DNA of 36,375 nt from the NCBI GenBank assembly GCA_050288625.1, contig JBNKEE010000054.1, positions 1 through 36,375 on the forward strand, given 5' to 3'. This document shows positions 25,044 to 32,127 of the stretch, one piece after another. The translations under genes were made by a program, and so were the position numbers. The notes beneath the pieces are model-generated. The model was given only the letters and a program-made list of their open reading frames with translations. It was not told where the DNA came from and made no database searches. Source of the stretch: JAAGZL01 sp050288625 (GTDB taxonomy: Bacteria > Pseudomonadota > Gammaproteobacteria > Chromatiales > Chromatiaceae). Numbering within the stretch: position 1 is the stretch's first letter; the number at the start of each line of letters is the position of its first letter.

Positions 25044-25787
25044 ATGATCATCAGTCATAAGTACAAATATCTTTTTATCCAGAATGCCAGGACCGCCAGT
25101 AGCTCTATGGGGATGGAGCTTTGCAACCTATACGATGGAGAGCGGATTTTAAAGAAACATGCGCGTTATAGTGATTTCATAATAAATGCGTCAGATGAGG
25201 AGAAACATTACTTTGCGTTTACTGGTCAGCGTAATCCGTTGGATGCTTTGGTGACCCTGTATTTTAGGGCGAAGTATGAGAAGATCGAAAAGATGCAGGC
25301 TAATCCCAACTTGGAAAAATGGAAGAACAGGACAAAGCGAATCGCTAAATGGAGATATATAAACGATAATGATATGAGTTTTGAGCAGTATTTTAATCTA
25401 TATCATAGTGTTAAGATCGACAGATCATATAGAAAGGTTGATCGGGCTCGAATGGACTACGTGTATAGGTATGAGAATCTGCAAGAAGACTTTAGTGCTA
25501 TTCTAGAGGCCATTGGTATAGAACAAAAACGTGAGCTTCCGCAACATAGCACAAAAACCAAACGAAAAAGCAGCGACTTCTATCAATATTTCACTCCAAG
25601 CATGCGTTCGCGAGTGCAGATTGTTTATGGTAGGAGTTATAAGGAAATGGGTTACTCATTTCCAGATGACTGGGTTAGGCCAGCCTTAAAAGATTGGTTG
25701 CTGTTTTACAAGGATATGTTTGCAAAGCTATCAGTGCGGATGATTGGCAGGACGTTTTCTATATTGACTTCGTTCGCTAAAAGCTAG
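25044..25787 (+). CDS. Sulfotransferase-like protein (third of three)
   Basis: A 247-residue protein. YLFIQNARTASSSMGMELCN at 9-28 is a variant 5'-phosphosulfate loop with an Arg-Thr-Ala-Ser-Ser-Ser run in place of the usual Lys-x-Gly-x-Thr. FAFTGQRNPLDALVTLYFRAKY at 57-78 fits the 3'-phosphate motif. The C-terminal region is basic and rich in tyrosine. It ends 40 bp before the convergent radical SAM gene. Whether it is an active sulfotransferase is uncertain because the P-loop Lys is replaced by Arg. Confidence 0.65.
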   Translation: MIISHKYKYLFIQNARTASSSMGMELCNLYDGERILKKHARYSDFIINASDEEKHYFAFTGQRNPLDALVTLYFRAKYEKIEKMQANPNLEKWKNRTKRIAKWRYINDNDMSFEQYFNLYHSVKIDRSYRKVDRARMDYVYRYENLQEDFSAILEAIGIEQKRELPQHSTKTKRKSSDFYQYFTPSMRSRVQIVYGRSYKEMGYSFPDDWVRPALKDWLLFYKDMFAKLSVRMIGRTFSILTSFAKS

Positions 25788-25827
25788 CATAAGCTCAGGA
25801 TTTAACTTTCTTTAGGTGGTGATATTG

Positions 25828-27045
25828 TCAGGTCGATATGCGACTGCATTCTTCCAGGAATGACTCTATCGATAGTGGCATTTCAATCTCGATAAAATCT
25901 GGTAAAGGGCGCAACGGTACTTGATAGATGATGGTTGGCTTGTGCTGGTTACGGAAGAAGCACTCTTGACATGAAATAGTTCCGCCAGCTTGTTGGAAAT
26001 CTATGCGCAAAGAACGGCTATGAGCATTTCTCCAGACTTGGTCAAAACGGTTTTCAGCCAGACTTCCAAAAATCTCTGTCTCGTTCTGGGCATAACTGCA
26101 AAATGCCAGTGTGCCATCTGAGTTTAATGTGGGTGCATATAGTGGCTTTGCGCAACACAGTTCACCTTTGGAGGTAAGATCATTACGGCCAGATGCCTTT
26201 CGTTCACCCTCCTTGTAATTATATCGGGATAGAGCCTCCTGATCAGGAACCAGAATATCATCGATATCTATCCCCCGGTAGTTGAATGGGCGTAGTGTTT
26301 TGACTGTGAACAGATCTGCTCCGCTATCCTGAGCTAGCTTGAGCAATTCTGTAAGTTGGGATTCTGAGCGCTTTGTTGCCAATGATCTGAATTCAATCAA
26401 TGGGCTGCTTACACCAAGTCTTTGTTTGGTTTCTGACAGCAGTTTGATTGTCTGTATTACCCGCTCTAACTTACCACCTTTGCGGTAGGTCTGATATGTT
26501 TCTTGATCCGCTCCATCAGCGCATACAATAATTGTGCTTGGCCCGGCAGCTACCAGACTATCGATCCGTTTTTGTGTATTGCCCGCATTGCCATTGGTGC
26601 TTATCACAGTCCTTATTTGGCTGTCTGTGGCGTATGAGATCATCTCCGGGAGATGTGGATGCAGTAGTGGTTCACCCCAATCCCAAAACAACATAAACAG
26701 TAAAGAATCTCTAAGCGCATCCACTGCCTGGCGGTAAAGCTCGAAGTCCATATGTTCAGCAGGCCTTCCCAGTGATTTAGTACCGGTGGGACAAGCTGGG
26801 CAGTGCAGATTACAGTGGGTAGTAACTCCTACATGAAGGATGTGTGGATATGCAATTTCATAATATTTCAGTAGATTGCGATTTATTGCCTGACGAGCGA
26901 TGTTTCTCCGTTTTTTATTGGATAATGGGCAATGATAAATCAGGCGTTCCTGATTTATCGGGAAGGTCTCCATTTGCTGGAGCTCGCTCAGGCGATGCTT
27001 GTAGCCCAAATATTGAATAAGGATCTTTTTCAGGTGGCTCATCAT
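25828..27045 (-). CDS. Radical SAM/SPASM protein (first)
   Basis: A 405-residue radical SAM enzyme. The cluster motif is Cys78-x3-Cys82-x2-Cys85 (CNLHCPAC), and the domain continues with LFWDWGEPLLHPHLPEM (the GGEP-like motif) and ISTNGNA. The C-terminal SPASM region carries further cysteines (GELCCAKP, FCSYAQ, SCQECFF) for an auxiliary [4Fe-4S] cluster. Its start overlaps the stop of the upstream glycosyltransferase-like gene (ATGA). The substrate is unknown; no sulfatase is present to be matured. Confidence 0.85.
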   Translation of the reverse strand: MMSHLKKILIQYLGYKHRLSELQQMETFPINQERLIYHCPLSNKKRRNIARQAINRNLLKYYEIAYPHILHVGVTTHCNLHCPACPTGTKSLGRPAEHMDFELYRQAVDALRDSLLFMLFWDWGEPLLHPHLPEMISYATDSQIRTVISTNGNAGNTQKRIDSLVAAGPSTIIVCADGADQETYQTYRKGGKLERVIQTIKLLSETKQRLGVSSPLIEFRSLATKRSESQLTELLKLAQDSGADLFTVKTLRPFNYRGIDIDDILVPDQEALSRYNYKEGERKASGRNDLTSKGELCCAKPLYAPTLNSDGTLAFCSYAQNETEIFGSLAENRFDQVWRNAHSRSLRIDFQQAGGTISCQECFFRNQHKPTIIYQVPLRPLPDFIEIEMPLSIESFLEECSRIST

Positions 27046-27947
27046 GTTCTTTTCCAGAAGGCAAGCCGGTGAAGACGCCTTGGGTTAGGCCGGTCTGGGC
27101 GGTCCTGGATCATTTTCCAGAACTGCTCATTTGATTCCTGACTGGCCTCAATAGGATCTGGCCAGGATGTGGCGCCCACTCGATTATTGGTAATGATTTG
27201 GCAGCCACATGCCAGGGCTTCAACGGCAATGCGGCCGAATGCGTGCAGCATTACCGGGGCAATAACAACAGCTTTGTATTGGTTATACAGTTCTGGCATA
27301 TCGTTATAGTTAACTGAGAGATACTCTATTTGTTCTACAGGATATCCTGCAGCCTCAGCCAAACTGAATGCCTCTGGTGCTACACGCACCGGGTCTCCGG
27401 TGATGAGGGCGGCATGCTTGCGTTGATCAAAAGGCCTGGTATTTTTGAATAACGATAGATCTATTGGGCAGGCTATAACGTATTGGCGATGTGTTTTTAT
27501 GTTGATTATCGTGTTTATGGCTTTACGATGTAATGGCGAGAGAAAGTGTATCGCGTCACATAGGTTGTATAGCCTTTCAAATGCGTTGGGAATGCTTCTC
27601 CCGCAACTACAACTCAGCCTTTTCAATGGCTTCGTCTGGACGCATTTTCCGTCCCTGGTTGCACATGGATGTACGTCATGCTCAGACCTGATGACATACC
27701 CGCGGTAACCACGGATTTTTTCAGACCAAAGCTGAGCCCAGCGGTATTCTTCCTTTTCACCAAGACCACCAAATGGACGTAGATTGGACAGTATTACAGT
27801 GTCGTAATTATCCAGGTCAACAGGATCGTCCGGTAGGATAATATCAACCTCTACATCATGCGGGGCATTAGCTAGGTGTTCTCGTATACTCAATTCAGCT
27901 CCGCCGGAGAAATCTAGAGAACAAGAATGGACTAAAAGAAGACGCAT
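27042..27947 (-). CDS. Glycosyltransferase-like protein with a cysteine cluster
   Basis: A 301-residue protein resembling GT4/GT-B proteins. The N-terminus RLLLVHSCSLDFSGGAELSIREHL is of the 'GG-AE' type, and a C-terminal Rossmann-like half contains HAFGRIAVEALACGC near 237-251. A cysteine group (Cys95, Cys102, Cys113, Cys115, Cys130), flanked by basic residues, is not usual in this family and could bind a metal or form disulfides. The C-terminal third is short for a full GT4 enzyme, so function is uncertain. It sits between two radical SAM genes: 40 bp after the first to be transcribed and overlapping the second by 4 bp. Confidence 0.65.
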   Translation of the reverse strand: MRLLLVHSCSLDFSGGAELSIREHLANAPHDVEVDIILPDDPVDLDNYDTVILSNLRPFGGLGEKEEYRWAQLWSEKIRGYRGYVIRSEHDVHPCATRDGKCVQTKPLKRLSCSCGRSIPNAFERLYNLCDAIHFLSPLHRKAINTIINIKTHRQYVIACPIDLSLFKNTRPFDQRKHAALITGDPVRVAPEAFSLAEAAGYPVEQIEYLSVNYNDMPELYNQYKAVVIAPVMLHAFGRIAVEALACGCQIITNNRVGATSWPDPIEASQESNEQFWKMIQDRPDRPNPRRLHRLAFWKRT

Positions 27948-27987
27948 ATGTGTGTGCTGTTGTTGGGATGATTTGGTAATAGTTGTT

Positions 27988-29193
27988 CTAAGTGTGGCGA
28001 ATAATGATTTCCCGAACTAGTTTTTTCAGGAAGGGCAAGGTTCTTGCGCATCGCTGCAGCGAAGGGCTGCGCAAATAATATCCATGAGCTTTTTTGAGCG
28101 CCTTGCTTGTAAAGTCTTCGTCAAAATTTATGGCCTCTGGGAACCACCCACCCTCGGTAAGCTCGTAGTTAATACCACACTCTTTACATTTAGGTATAGA
28201 CTCTTTTTCGTAGAAAAGCCTTTTTCTCAAACTCTTGGCTTCAGACGAGTTCCATATCTGACTAAGTGGGGTTTTGAAGATATTACCTACCTTTAATTCC
28301 GAAGTATAATCATATCCACATGGTATAACTTCACCATTAGCAGAGATATTGCACATAAACCACATTTTTCTGCACTGCACTTCTCTACGCACGCGCTCGA
28401 AGGTGCCATTATGATATTTGTATCTTCGATATTCCGTATCGTCTGGAACCAATAATTCGTCTTCGGCATCCAGACCGCAACTAGGGTTCACGGTTTTTAC
28501 CGTGAATACATCAACTCCTATCTTCTTTGCAAAACTCCTCATGTGTTCCAGTTCATGCTCATTTTGCTTCATTATGACCATTCGAAGATTTATTCTTGTG
28601 TTTGATCTGAGCTTTTTCTTCAGTTGTACAAGGTTGCGTAATCCCTCTACTGCTTTTGATAGCCTTCCCTTTTTGCGGTAGATCTCATACATATCTTGAT
28701 CGAGCGAATCAATTGCCACGATCAATGTAGTGAGGCCAGATGTTAGGATTCTTTTTAGGTAGTTATTATCTTGTAGAAAGTGGGCGTTGGTGCTGGTCAG
28801 TGTCTTAATGTCATGTTTAGAAGCGTACCTGATCATATCTGGTAATTGAGGATGCATAAATGGCTCACCCCATTCCCACAATATCAGAAATAGGAGGTAG
28901 TCTTTCATATCGTCTATCAATGATTTGAATTCATCTAACTGCATGTGCCTTCTTTCCCTTTCCAGTTTATCGGTGCCAGCAGGACAAACAGGGCATTTTA
29001 GATTGCACATATTGGTAGGCTCGATTTGCAGCATATAAGGGTAGCCGTCGACAGTGAAGTTGTCGGGATTGGCCTCAATATTGCGCATCTTAATGAAGTT
29101 ATTGTATTTTTGTGCCGGGATACTGTTCCACTTAAAATCAAGGGCATCAAACTTGATATGTACGGGGCCTTTCGTATTACTCAATGCCTTCAC
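27988..29193 (-). CDS. Radical SAM/SPASM protein (second)
   Basis: A 401-residue paralogue of the neighbouring radical SAM protein. It has Cys63-x3-Cys67-x2-Cys70 (CNLKCPVC), LILWEWGEPFMHPQLPDM, and SPASM cysteines (VQCRKMWFMC, EVIPCGYD, PKCKEC). The two proteins share YRKxGxL and WGEP-HPxLPxM runs, showing common ancestry with considerable divergence. The start is GTG (29193) with only a weak ribosome site; the next in-frame Met is at residue 36. It is the first gene of the minus-strand operon. Confidence 0.82.
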   Translation of the reverse strand: MKALSNTKGPVHIKFDALDFKWNSIPAQKYNNFIKMRNIEANPDNFTVDGYPYMLQIEPTNMCNLKCPVCPAGTDKLERERRHMQLDEFKSLIDDMKDYLLFLILWEWGEPFMHPQLPDMIRYASKHDIKTLTSTNAHFLQDNNYLKRILTSGLTTLIVAIDSLDQDMYEIYRKKGRLSKAVEGLRNLVQLKKKLRSNTRINLRMVIMKQNEHELEHMRSFAKKIGVDVFTVKTVNPSCGLDAEDELLVPDDTEYRRYKYHNGTFERVRREVQCRKMWFMCNISANGEVIPCGYDYTSELKVGNIFKTPLSQIWNSSEAKSLRKRLFYEKESIPKCKECGINYELTEGGWFPEAINFDEDFTSKALKKAHGYYLRSPSLQRCARTLPFLKKLVREIIIRHT

Positions 29194-29298
29194 CTCGTAA
29201 GAAATTCGTAATTCTATGATATATCCCGATGGGGATTGATCATGAGAACCGCTTAGTAGTTAGCGCAATCTGAGAGTGATCTAAACGGATTAGAATCT

Positions 29299-29307
29299 TG
29301 CTACAAT
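29299..29307 (+). promoter_or_regulatory. Possible extended -10 promoter for tpiA
   Basis: TGC-TACAAT (29299-29307) is an extended -10 element; no good -35 is visible. It lies 75 bp before the tpiA ATG and just ahead of the right copy of the direct repeat (29325-29372). Confidence 0.35.
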
Positions 29308-29324
29308 AATACAGAGTGCATTGA

Positions 29325-29372
29325 TTTTAAAGGCGTTGCCGGGTAATATGGCGCGCTTGATTTTTCTGGTAG
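29325..29372 (+). repeat. Right copy of the direct repeat (tpiA leader)
   Basis: This is the partner of 19568-19614, in direct orientation. It lies in the untranslated leader of tpiA and ends just before the GGGAG ribosome site. It may mark the right edge of the accessory block. Confidence 0.7.
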
Positions 29373-29382
29373 GGAGTACTGT

Positions 29383-30138
29383 ATGCGTCAACCCCTGGTA
29401 GCTGGAAACTGGAAGATGAACGGTTCCCGTGAGAGCGTTTTTGAGCTGTTGAAGGGGATCAGAGAGGGGATTTCTCAGGTCACAGATGCTGAGGTTGCGG
29501 TTTGTCCCCCGTATGTCTATATCCCTGAGGTGCAGGGCCAACTGCATGGCACTGGGATCAGTTGGGGTGGTCAGGACCTCTCAATACAGAAAGAGGGGGC
29601 CTATACCGGAGAGGTGTCCGGTCATATGCTGGCAGATTTCGACTGTAAATATGTGATAGTTGGCCACTCTGAGCGGCGAAGTTACCATGGAGAGACCGAC
29701 CAGCAGGTGGCTGAGAAATATCAGGCGGCCCTGGATGCAGGACTAAAGCCAATACTTTGTGTAGGCGAGACTCTGGAAGAGCGTGAGAACGATGCTACCG
29801 AGAGTGTGGTCGAGAGGCAGCTCCAGGCGGTGATTGAGCACTGCGGGGTTGCGGCCTTGGGAGATGGAGTCATCGCCTACGAGCCGGTATGGGCCATAGG
29901 GACAGGTAAGACCGCTACACCGGAGCAGGCGCAGCAGGTCCATGCATTCATTCGTGGTATCATTGCGCAGCTGGATGAAGGGATAGCAGAGGATATTCAG
30001 ATTTTATATGGCGGCAGTATGAAGCCGTCCAATGCGGCGGAGCTGATCTCCAAGTCGGACATAGATGGAGGATTGATCGGCGGGGCTGCGCTGAAGGCAG
30101 CGGATTTCCTTGAGATCTGCAAGGCGGCAAATTCATAG
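29383..30138 (+). CDS. tpiA: Triosephosphate isomerase
   Basis: Interconverts dihydroxyacetone phosphate and glyceraldehyde 3-phosphate. The 251-residue TIM barrel has the catalytic Lys11 (GNWKMNGS), His95 (VIVGHSERR) and Glu167 (AYEPVWAIGTGKTA), with the phosphate loop GGS in ILYGGSMKP and GLIGGAAL near the end. GGGAG lies 6-7 nt before the ATG. It is 46 bp upstream of secG. Confidence 0.98.
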   Translation: MRQPLVAGNWKMNGSRESVFELLKGIREGISQVTDAEVAVCPPYVYIPEVQGQLHGTGISWGGQDLSIQKEGAYTGEVSGHMLADFDCKYVIVGHSERRSYHGETDQQVAEKYQAALDAGLKPILCVGETLEERENDATESVVERQLQAVIEHCGVAALGDGVIAYEPVWAIGTGKTATPEQAQQVHAFIRGIIAQLDEGIAEDIQILYGGSMKPSNAAELISKSDIDGGLIGGAALKAADFLEICKAANS

Positions 30139-30184
30139 GTCAGGGCGGATATAGCTGGTGACCATACATATAGTAGGATAAGAC

Positions 30185-30583
30185 ATGCAAACGATCCTTA
30201 TAGTAGTACATCTGTTTATCGCCCTTGGGCTGATTGGTCTGGTGCTGATTCAACACGGCAAGGGCGCCGATGCGGGCGCGGCATTTGGTAGCGGGGCATC
30301 TGCCACCGTGTTCGGCGCTGCCGGTTCTGCCAATTTTCTTAGCCGCACCACGGCATTGCTGGCGGCTGCCTTCTTTGTGACTAGTCTCGGTATGGCTTGG
30401 TACTCCATGCAGACCCCAGAGAAGCAGAGCCTGATGGAGGGTGCCGGAACCGATTCTGTGGTTGATGTTAAGACGGAAAAGGTAGAGGCTCCTGCAGAAC
30501 CTTCCGAGACGCCTGTGGTAATTCCCGATGCAGCGGATAAAGCTGAAGAAACAGGCGGAGATGTTCCAAAGATTCCTGAATAA
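30185..30583 (+). CDS. secG: Preprotein translocase subunit SecG
   Basis: Small subunit of the SecYEG channel. The 132-residue protein has two membrane helices (about 2-20 and 53-73) around the conserved cytoplasmic loop IQHGKGADAGAAFGSGASATVFGAAGSANFLSR (about 22-54). It has the usual proline/glutamate-rich acidic tail after position 80. tpiA-secG-tRNA-Leu is the standard gammaproteobacterial order. Confidence 0.96.
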   Translation: MQTILIVVHLFIALGLIGLVLIQHGKGADAGAAFGSGASATVFGAAGSANFLSRTTALLAAAFFVTSLGMAWYSMQTPEKQSLMEGAGTDSVVDVKTEKVEAPAEPSETPVVIPDAADKAEETGGDVPKIPE

Positions 30584-30595
30584 ATTTTAACAATT

Positions 30596-30680
30596 GCCGA
30601 TGTGGTGGAATTGGTAGACACGCTGTCTTGAGGGGGCAGTGGCGCAAGCCGTGACGGTTCAAATCCGTCCATCGGCACCA
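30596..30680 (+). tRNA. tRNA-Leu (anticodon GAG)
   Basis: An 85-nt tRNA including encoded CCA. The acceptor stem GCCGATG pairs with CATCGGC. The anticodon stem CTGTC/GGCAG encloses the loop TTGAGGG with anticodon GAG. A long variable arm and the GGTTCAAATCC T-loop fit the leucine class II shape. It follows secG by 12 bp and is probably co-transcribed, as in related genomes. Confidence 0.96.
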
Positions 30681-30687
30681 TACATAA

Positions 30688-30718
30688 AACGCTATCCATA
30701 TGGGTAGCGTTTTTTTTT
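30688..30718 (+). terminator. Rho-independent terminator after tRNA-Leu
   Basis: Stem 30688-30697 with 30702-30711 (one G-T pair), 4-nt loop, then an uninterrupted run of T to 30718. This is a canonical intrinsic terminator ending the tpiA-secG-tRNA unit. Confidence 0.92.
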
Positions 30719-30720
30719 GA

Positions 30721-30777
30721 TGCACAGGGATGTGCGAATGTCGCGAACGGACTGGGAAGTCCGTTTGTGAGCGACTG
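30721..30777. repeat. Nested hairpin in the tRNA-nuoA gap
   Basis: A perfect 8-bp stem (30746-30753, 30758-30765, loop GGGA) sits within an outer 5-bp stem (30740-30744 with 30771-30775). It begins with GGGATGTGCGA, like the repeats between nuoA and nuoB. The rest of this roughly 340-bp gap is AT-rich leader containing only the nuo promoter. Confidence 0.6.
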
Positions 30778-30919
30778 TTTCCCCAATTATTCAATGGGTT
30801 AATTACATAAAAACTGAGTGCCGGTGAACTATAATTCACTTTTAGCAAACATTATCTATACAGATATTAAAAATATGTAACTAATTGAATACAGTAGATA
30901 TTTATATTTTTATGGTTAC

Positions 30920-30948
30920 TTGACACATCAGATGTACCACAATAGACT
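30920..30948 (+). promoter_or_regulatory. Sigma70 promoter of the nuo operon
   Basis: TTGACA (30920-30925) and TAGACT (30943-30948) are 17 bp apart, 72 bp before the nuoA ATG and downstream of the terminator. The AT-rich stretch upstream could act as an UP element. Confidence 0.65.
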
Positions 30949-31020
30949 CCCTGGAATATTTTTCCCAAGTATAAAAAACTACAAGATTAACTATTGGCGC
31001 GGAGGGGGGAGACGTAGAAT

Positions 31021-31377
31021 ATGTTAGGGAACTACCTACCTGTACTTGTGTTCCTCGCGGTTGGTATGACCGTAGGCGCAGTCATGATCGCCCTGGGCTT
31101 TATTCTAGGTACCAGACGCCCAGACAGCGAAAAGCTATCGCCATATGAGTGCGGCTTTGAGGCGTTTGAAGACGCCCGCATGAAGTTCGACGTCCGCTAC
31201 TATCTAGTCGCCATTCTGTTTATTATCTTTGATCTTGAGATAGCATTCCTTTTCCCCTGGGCAGTAGTTCTGGAGAAGATCGGTATGGTTGGTATGCTCG
31301 CCATGGTTGTGTTCCTCGGTATCCTGGTGGTTGGTTTCATCTACGAGTGGAAGAAAGGGGCGCTGGAGTGGGAGTAG
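31021..31377 (+). CDS. nuoA: NADH-quinone oxidoreductase subunit A
   Basis: Membrane subunit of respiratory complex I. The 118-residue protein has three transmembrane helices (about 7-29, 62-82, 88-108). The conserved loop KLSPYECGFEAFEDARMKFDVRYYLVAILFIIFDLEIAFLFPW, between helices one and two, contains the quinone-proximal Cys and the FDxE motif. GGAGGGGGGAG lies before the ATG. It is first in the nuo operon but is separated from nuoB by a 261-bp repeat-rich gap. Confidence 0.97.
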   Translation: MLGNYLPVLVFLAVGMTVGAVMIALGFILGTRRPDSEKLSPYECGFEAFEDARMKFDVRYYLVAILFIIFDLEIAFLFPWAVVLEKIGMVGMLAMVVFLGILVVGFIYEWKKGALEWE

Positions 31378-31382
31378 CCGCA

Positions 31383-31603
31383 CGAGGCGCAGAGCAGGGG
31401 CCCCACTGGAACAGTGGGGATGTGACCGCCGGTGTGCGGCCCGCGCGAGCAGTGAGCAGGGCCCCCGCGCAGCGGGGATGCGAGCGACCGCGAGTCGCGG
31501 CCTGTCGGTCATTTCATCTCTCATCTATTAAAAGTGATTCGATGTGGCCGACCGCACTAGGCGCAGGGCATGGGGGATGCGAACAGCCGCGAGTCGCTGT
31601 CCG
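31383..31603. repeat. Three-copy, two-hairpin GC-rich repeat between nuoA and nuoB
   Basis: Copies lie at about 31383-31442, 31445-31503 and 31554-31603. Each has GCAGxGC, a CCCC.../...GGGG stem, GATGYGA and a second hairpin. First stems: 31401-31407/31413-31419 and 31463-31468/31472-31477. Second stems: 31426-31429/31436-31439, 31484-31488/31494-31498 and 31583-31587/31596-31600. Stem sequences differ between copies while pairing is kept. Copy 3 has a reduced first hairpin. Confidence 0.7.
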
Positions 31604-31638
31604 TACGTTTTATGTTTTAGTAAGTGGGGAGGCGTATC

Positions 31639-32121
31639 TTGGGCGTTGAAGGCATTCTCAAAGAGGGTTTTATAACCACTACCGCCGACAAGGTGATCAA
31701 CTGGGCCCGAACTGGTTCGCTCTGGCCTATGTCTTTCGGTTTGGCCTGCTGTGCAGTTGAGATGATGCAATCCGCCACACCCCGTTATGACACCGACCGT
31801 TTTGGTATTATTTATAGACCTAGTCCTCGTCAGTCGGATGTAATGATCGTGGCAGGCACCCTCACCAATAAAATGGGTCCGGCTCTGCGTAAGGTGTACG
31901 ATCAGATGGCTGAACCGCGCTGGGTGATATCTATGGGTTCATGCGCTAACGGCGGTGGTTATTATCACTACTCCTACTCAGTGGTGCGTGGTTGTGACCG
32001 AGTGGTACCTGTTGATGTCTACGTTCCAGGCTGCCCGCCGACTCCTGAGGCCCTGATATTTGGGATAATCCAACTGCAGGAAAAAATAAAACGAACAAAC
32101 ACTATTGCTCGGCAGGTTTAG
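31639..32121 (+). CDS. nuoB: NADH-quinone oxidoreductase subunit B
   Basis: Complex I subunit that carries cluster N2, next to the quinone site. Ligands are Cys37 and Cys38 (LACCAVEMM), Cys102 (MGSCANGGG) and Cys132 (VPGCPPTPE). I place the start at TTG 31639, 6 nt after GGGGAGG (31626-31632). It gives the family N-terminus MGVEGILKEGFITTTADKVINWARTGS and 160 residues; the GTG at 31624 has no ribosome site of its own. A 6-bp gap leads to nuoC. Confidence 0.94.
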   Translation: MGVEGILKEGFITTTADKVINWARTGSLWPMSFGLACCAVEMMQSATPRYDTDRFGIIYRPSPRQSDVMIVAGTLTNKMGPALRKVYDQMAEPRWVISMGSCANGGGYYHYSYSVVRGCDRVVPVDVYVPGCPPTPEALIFGIIQLQEKIKRTNTIARQV

Positions 32122-32127
32122 ATCCTC

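Noticed and set aside
19849..29193. A mobile element (integrase, transposase or phage genes) carrying the accessory block
   Set aside because: No such gene or terminal inverted repeat was seen; only the flanking direct repeat hints at mobility.
25828..29193. Sulfatase-maturing (anSME) role for the radical SAM/SPASM proteins
   Set aside because: No sulfatase gene with a CxPxR-type motif is present in the window, so the idea lacks support.
31289..31649. Plus-strand frames through the nuoA-nuoB gap
   Set aside because: They read through the hairpin repeats and give Arg/Ala-rich translations with no family resemblance. The repeat explains the open frame.
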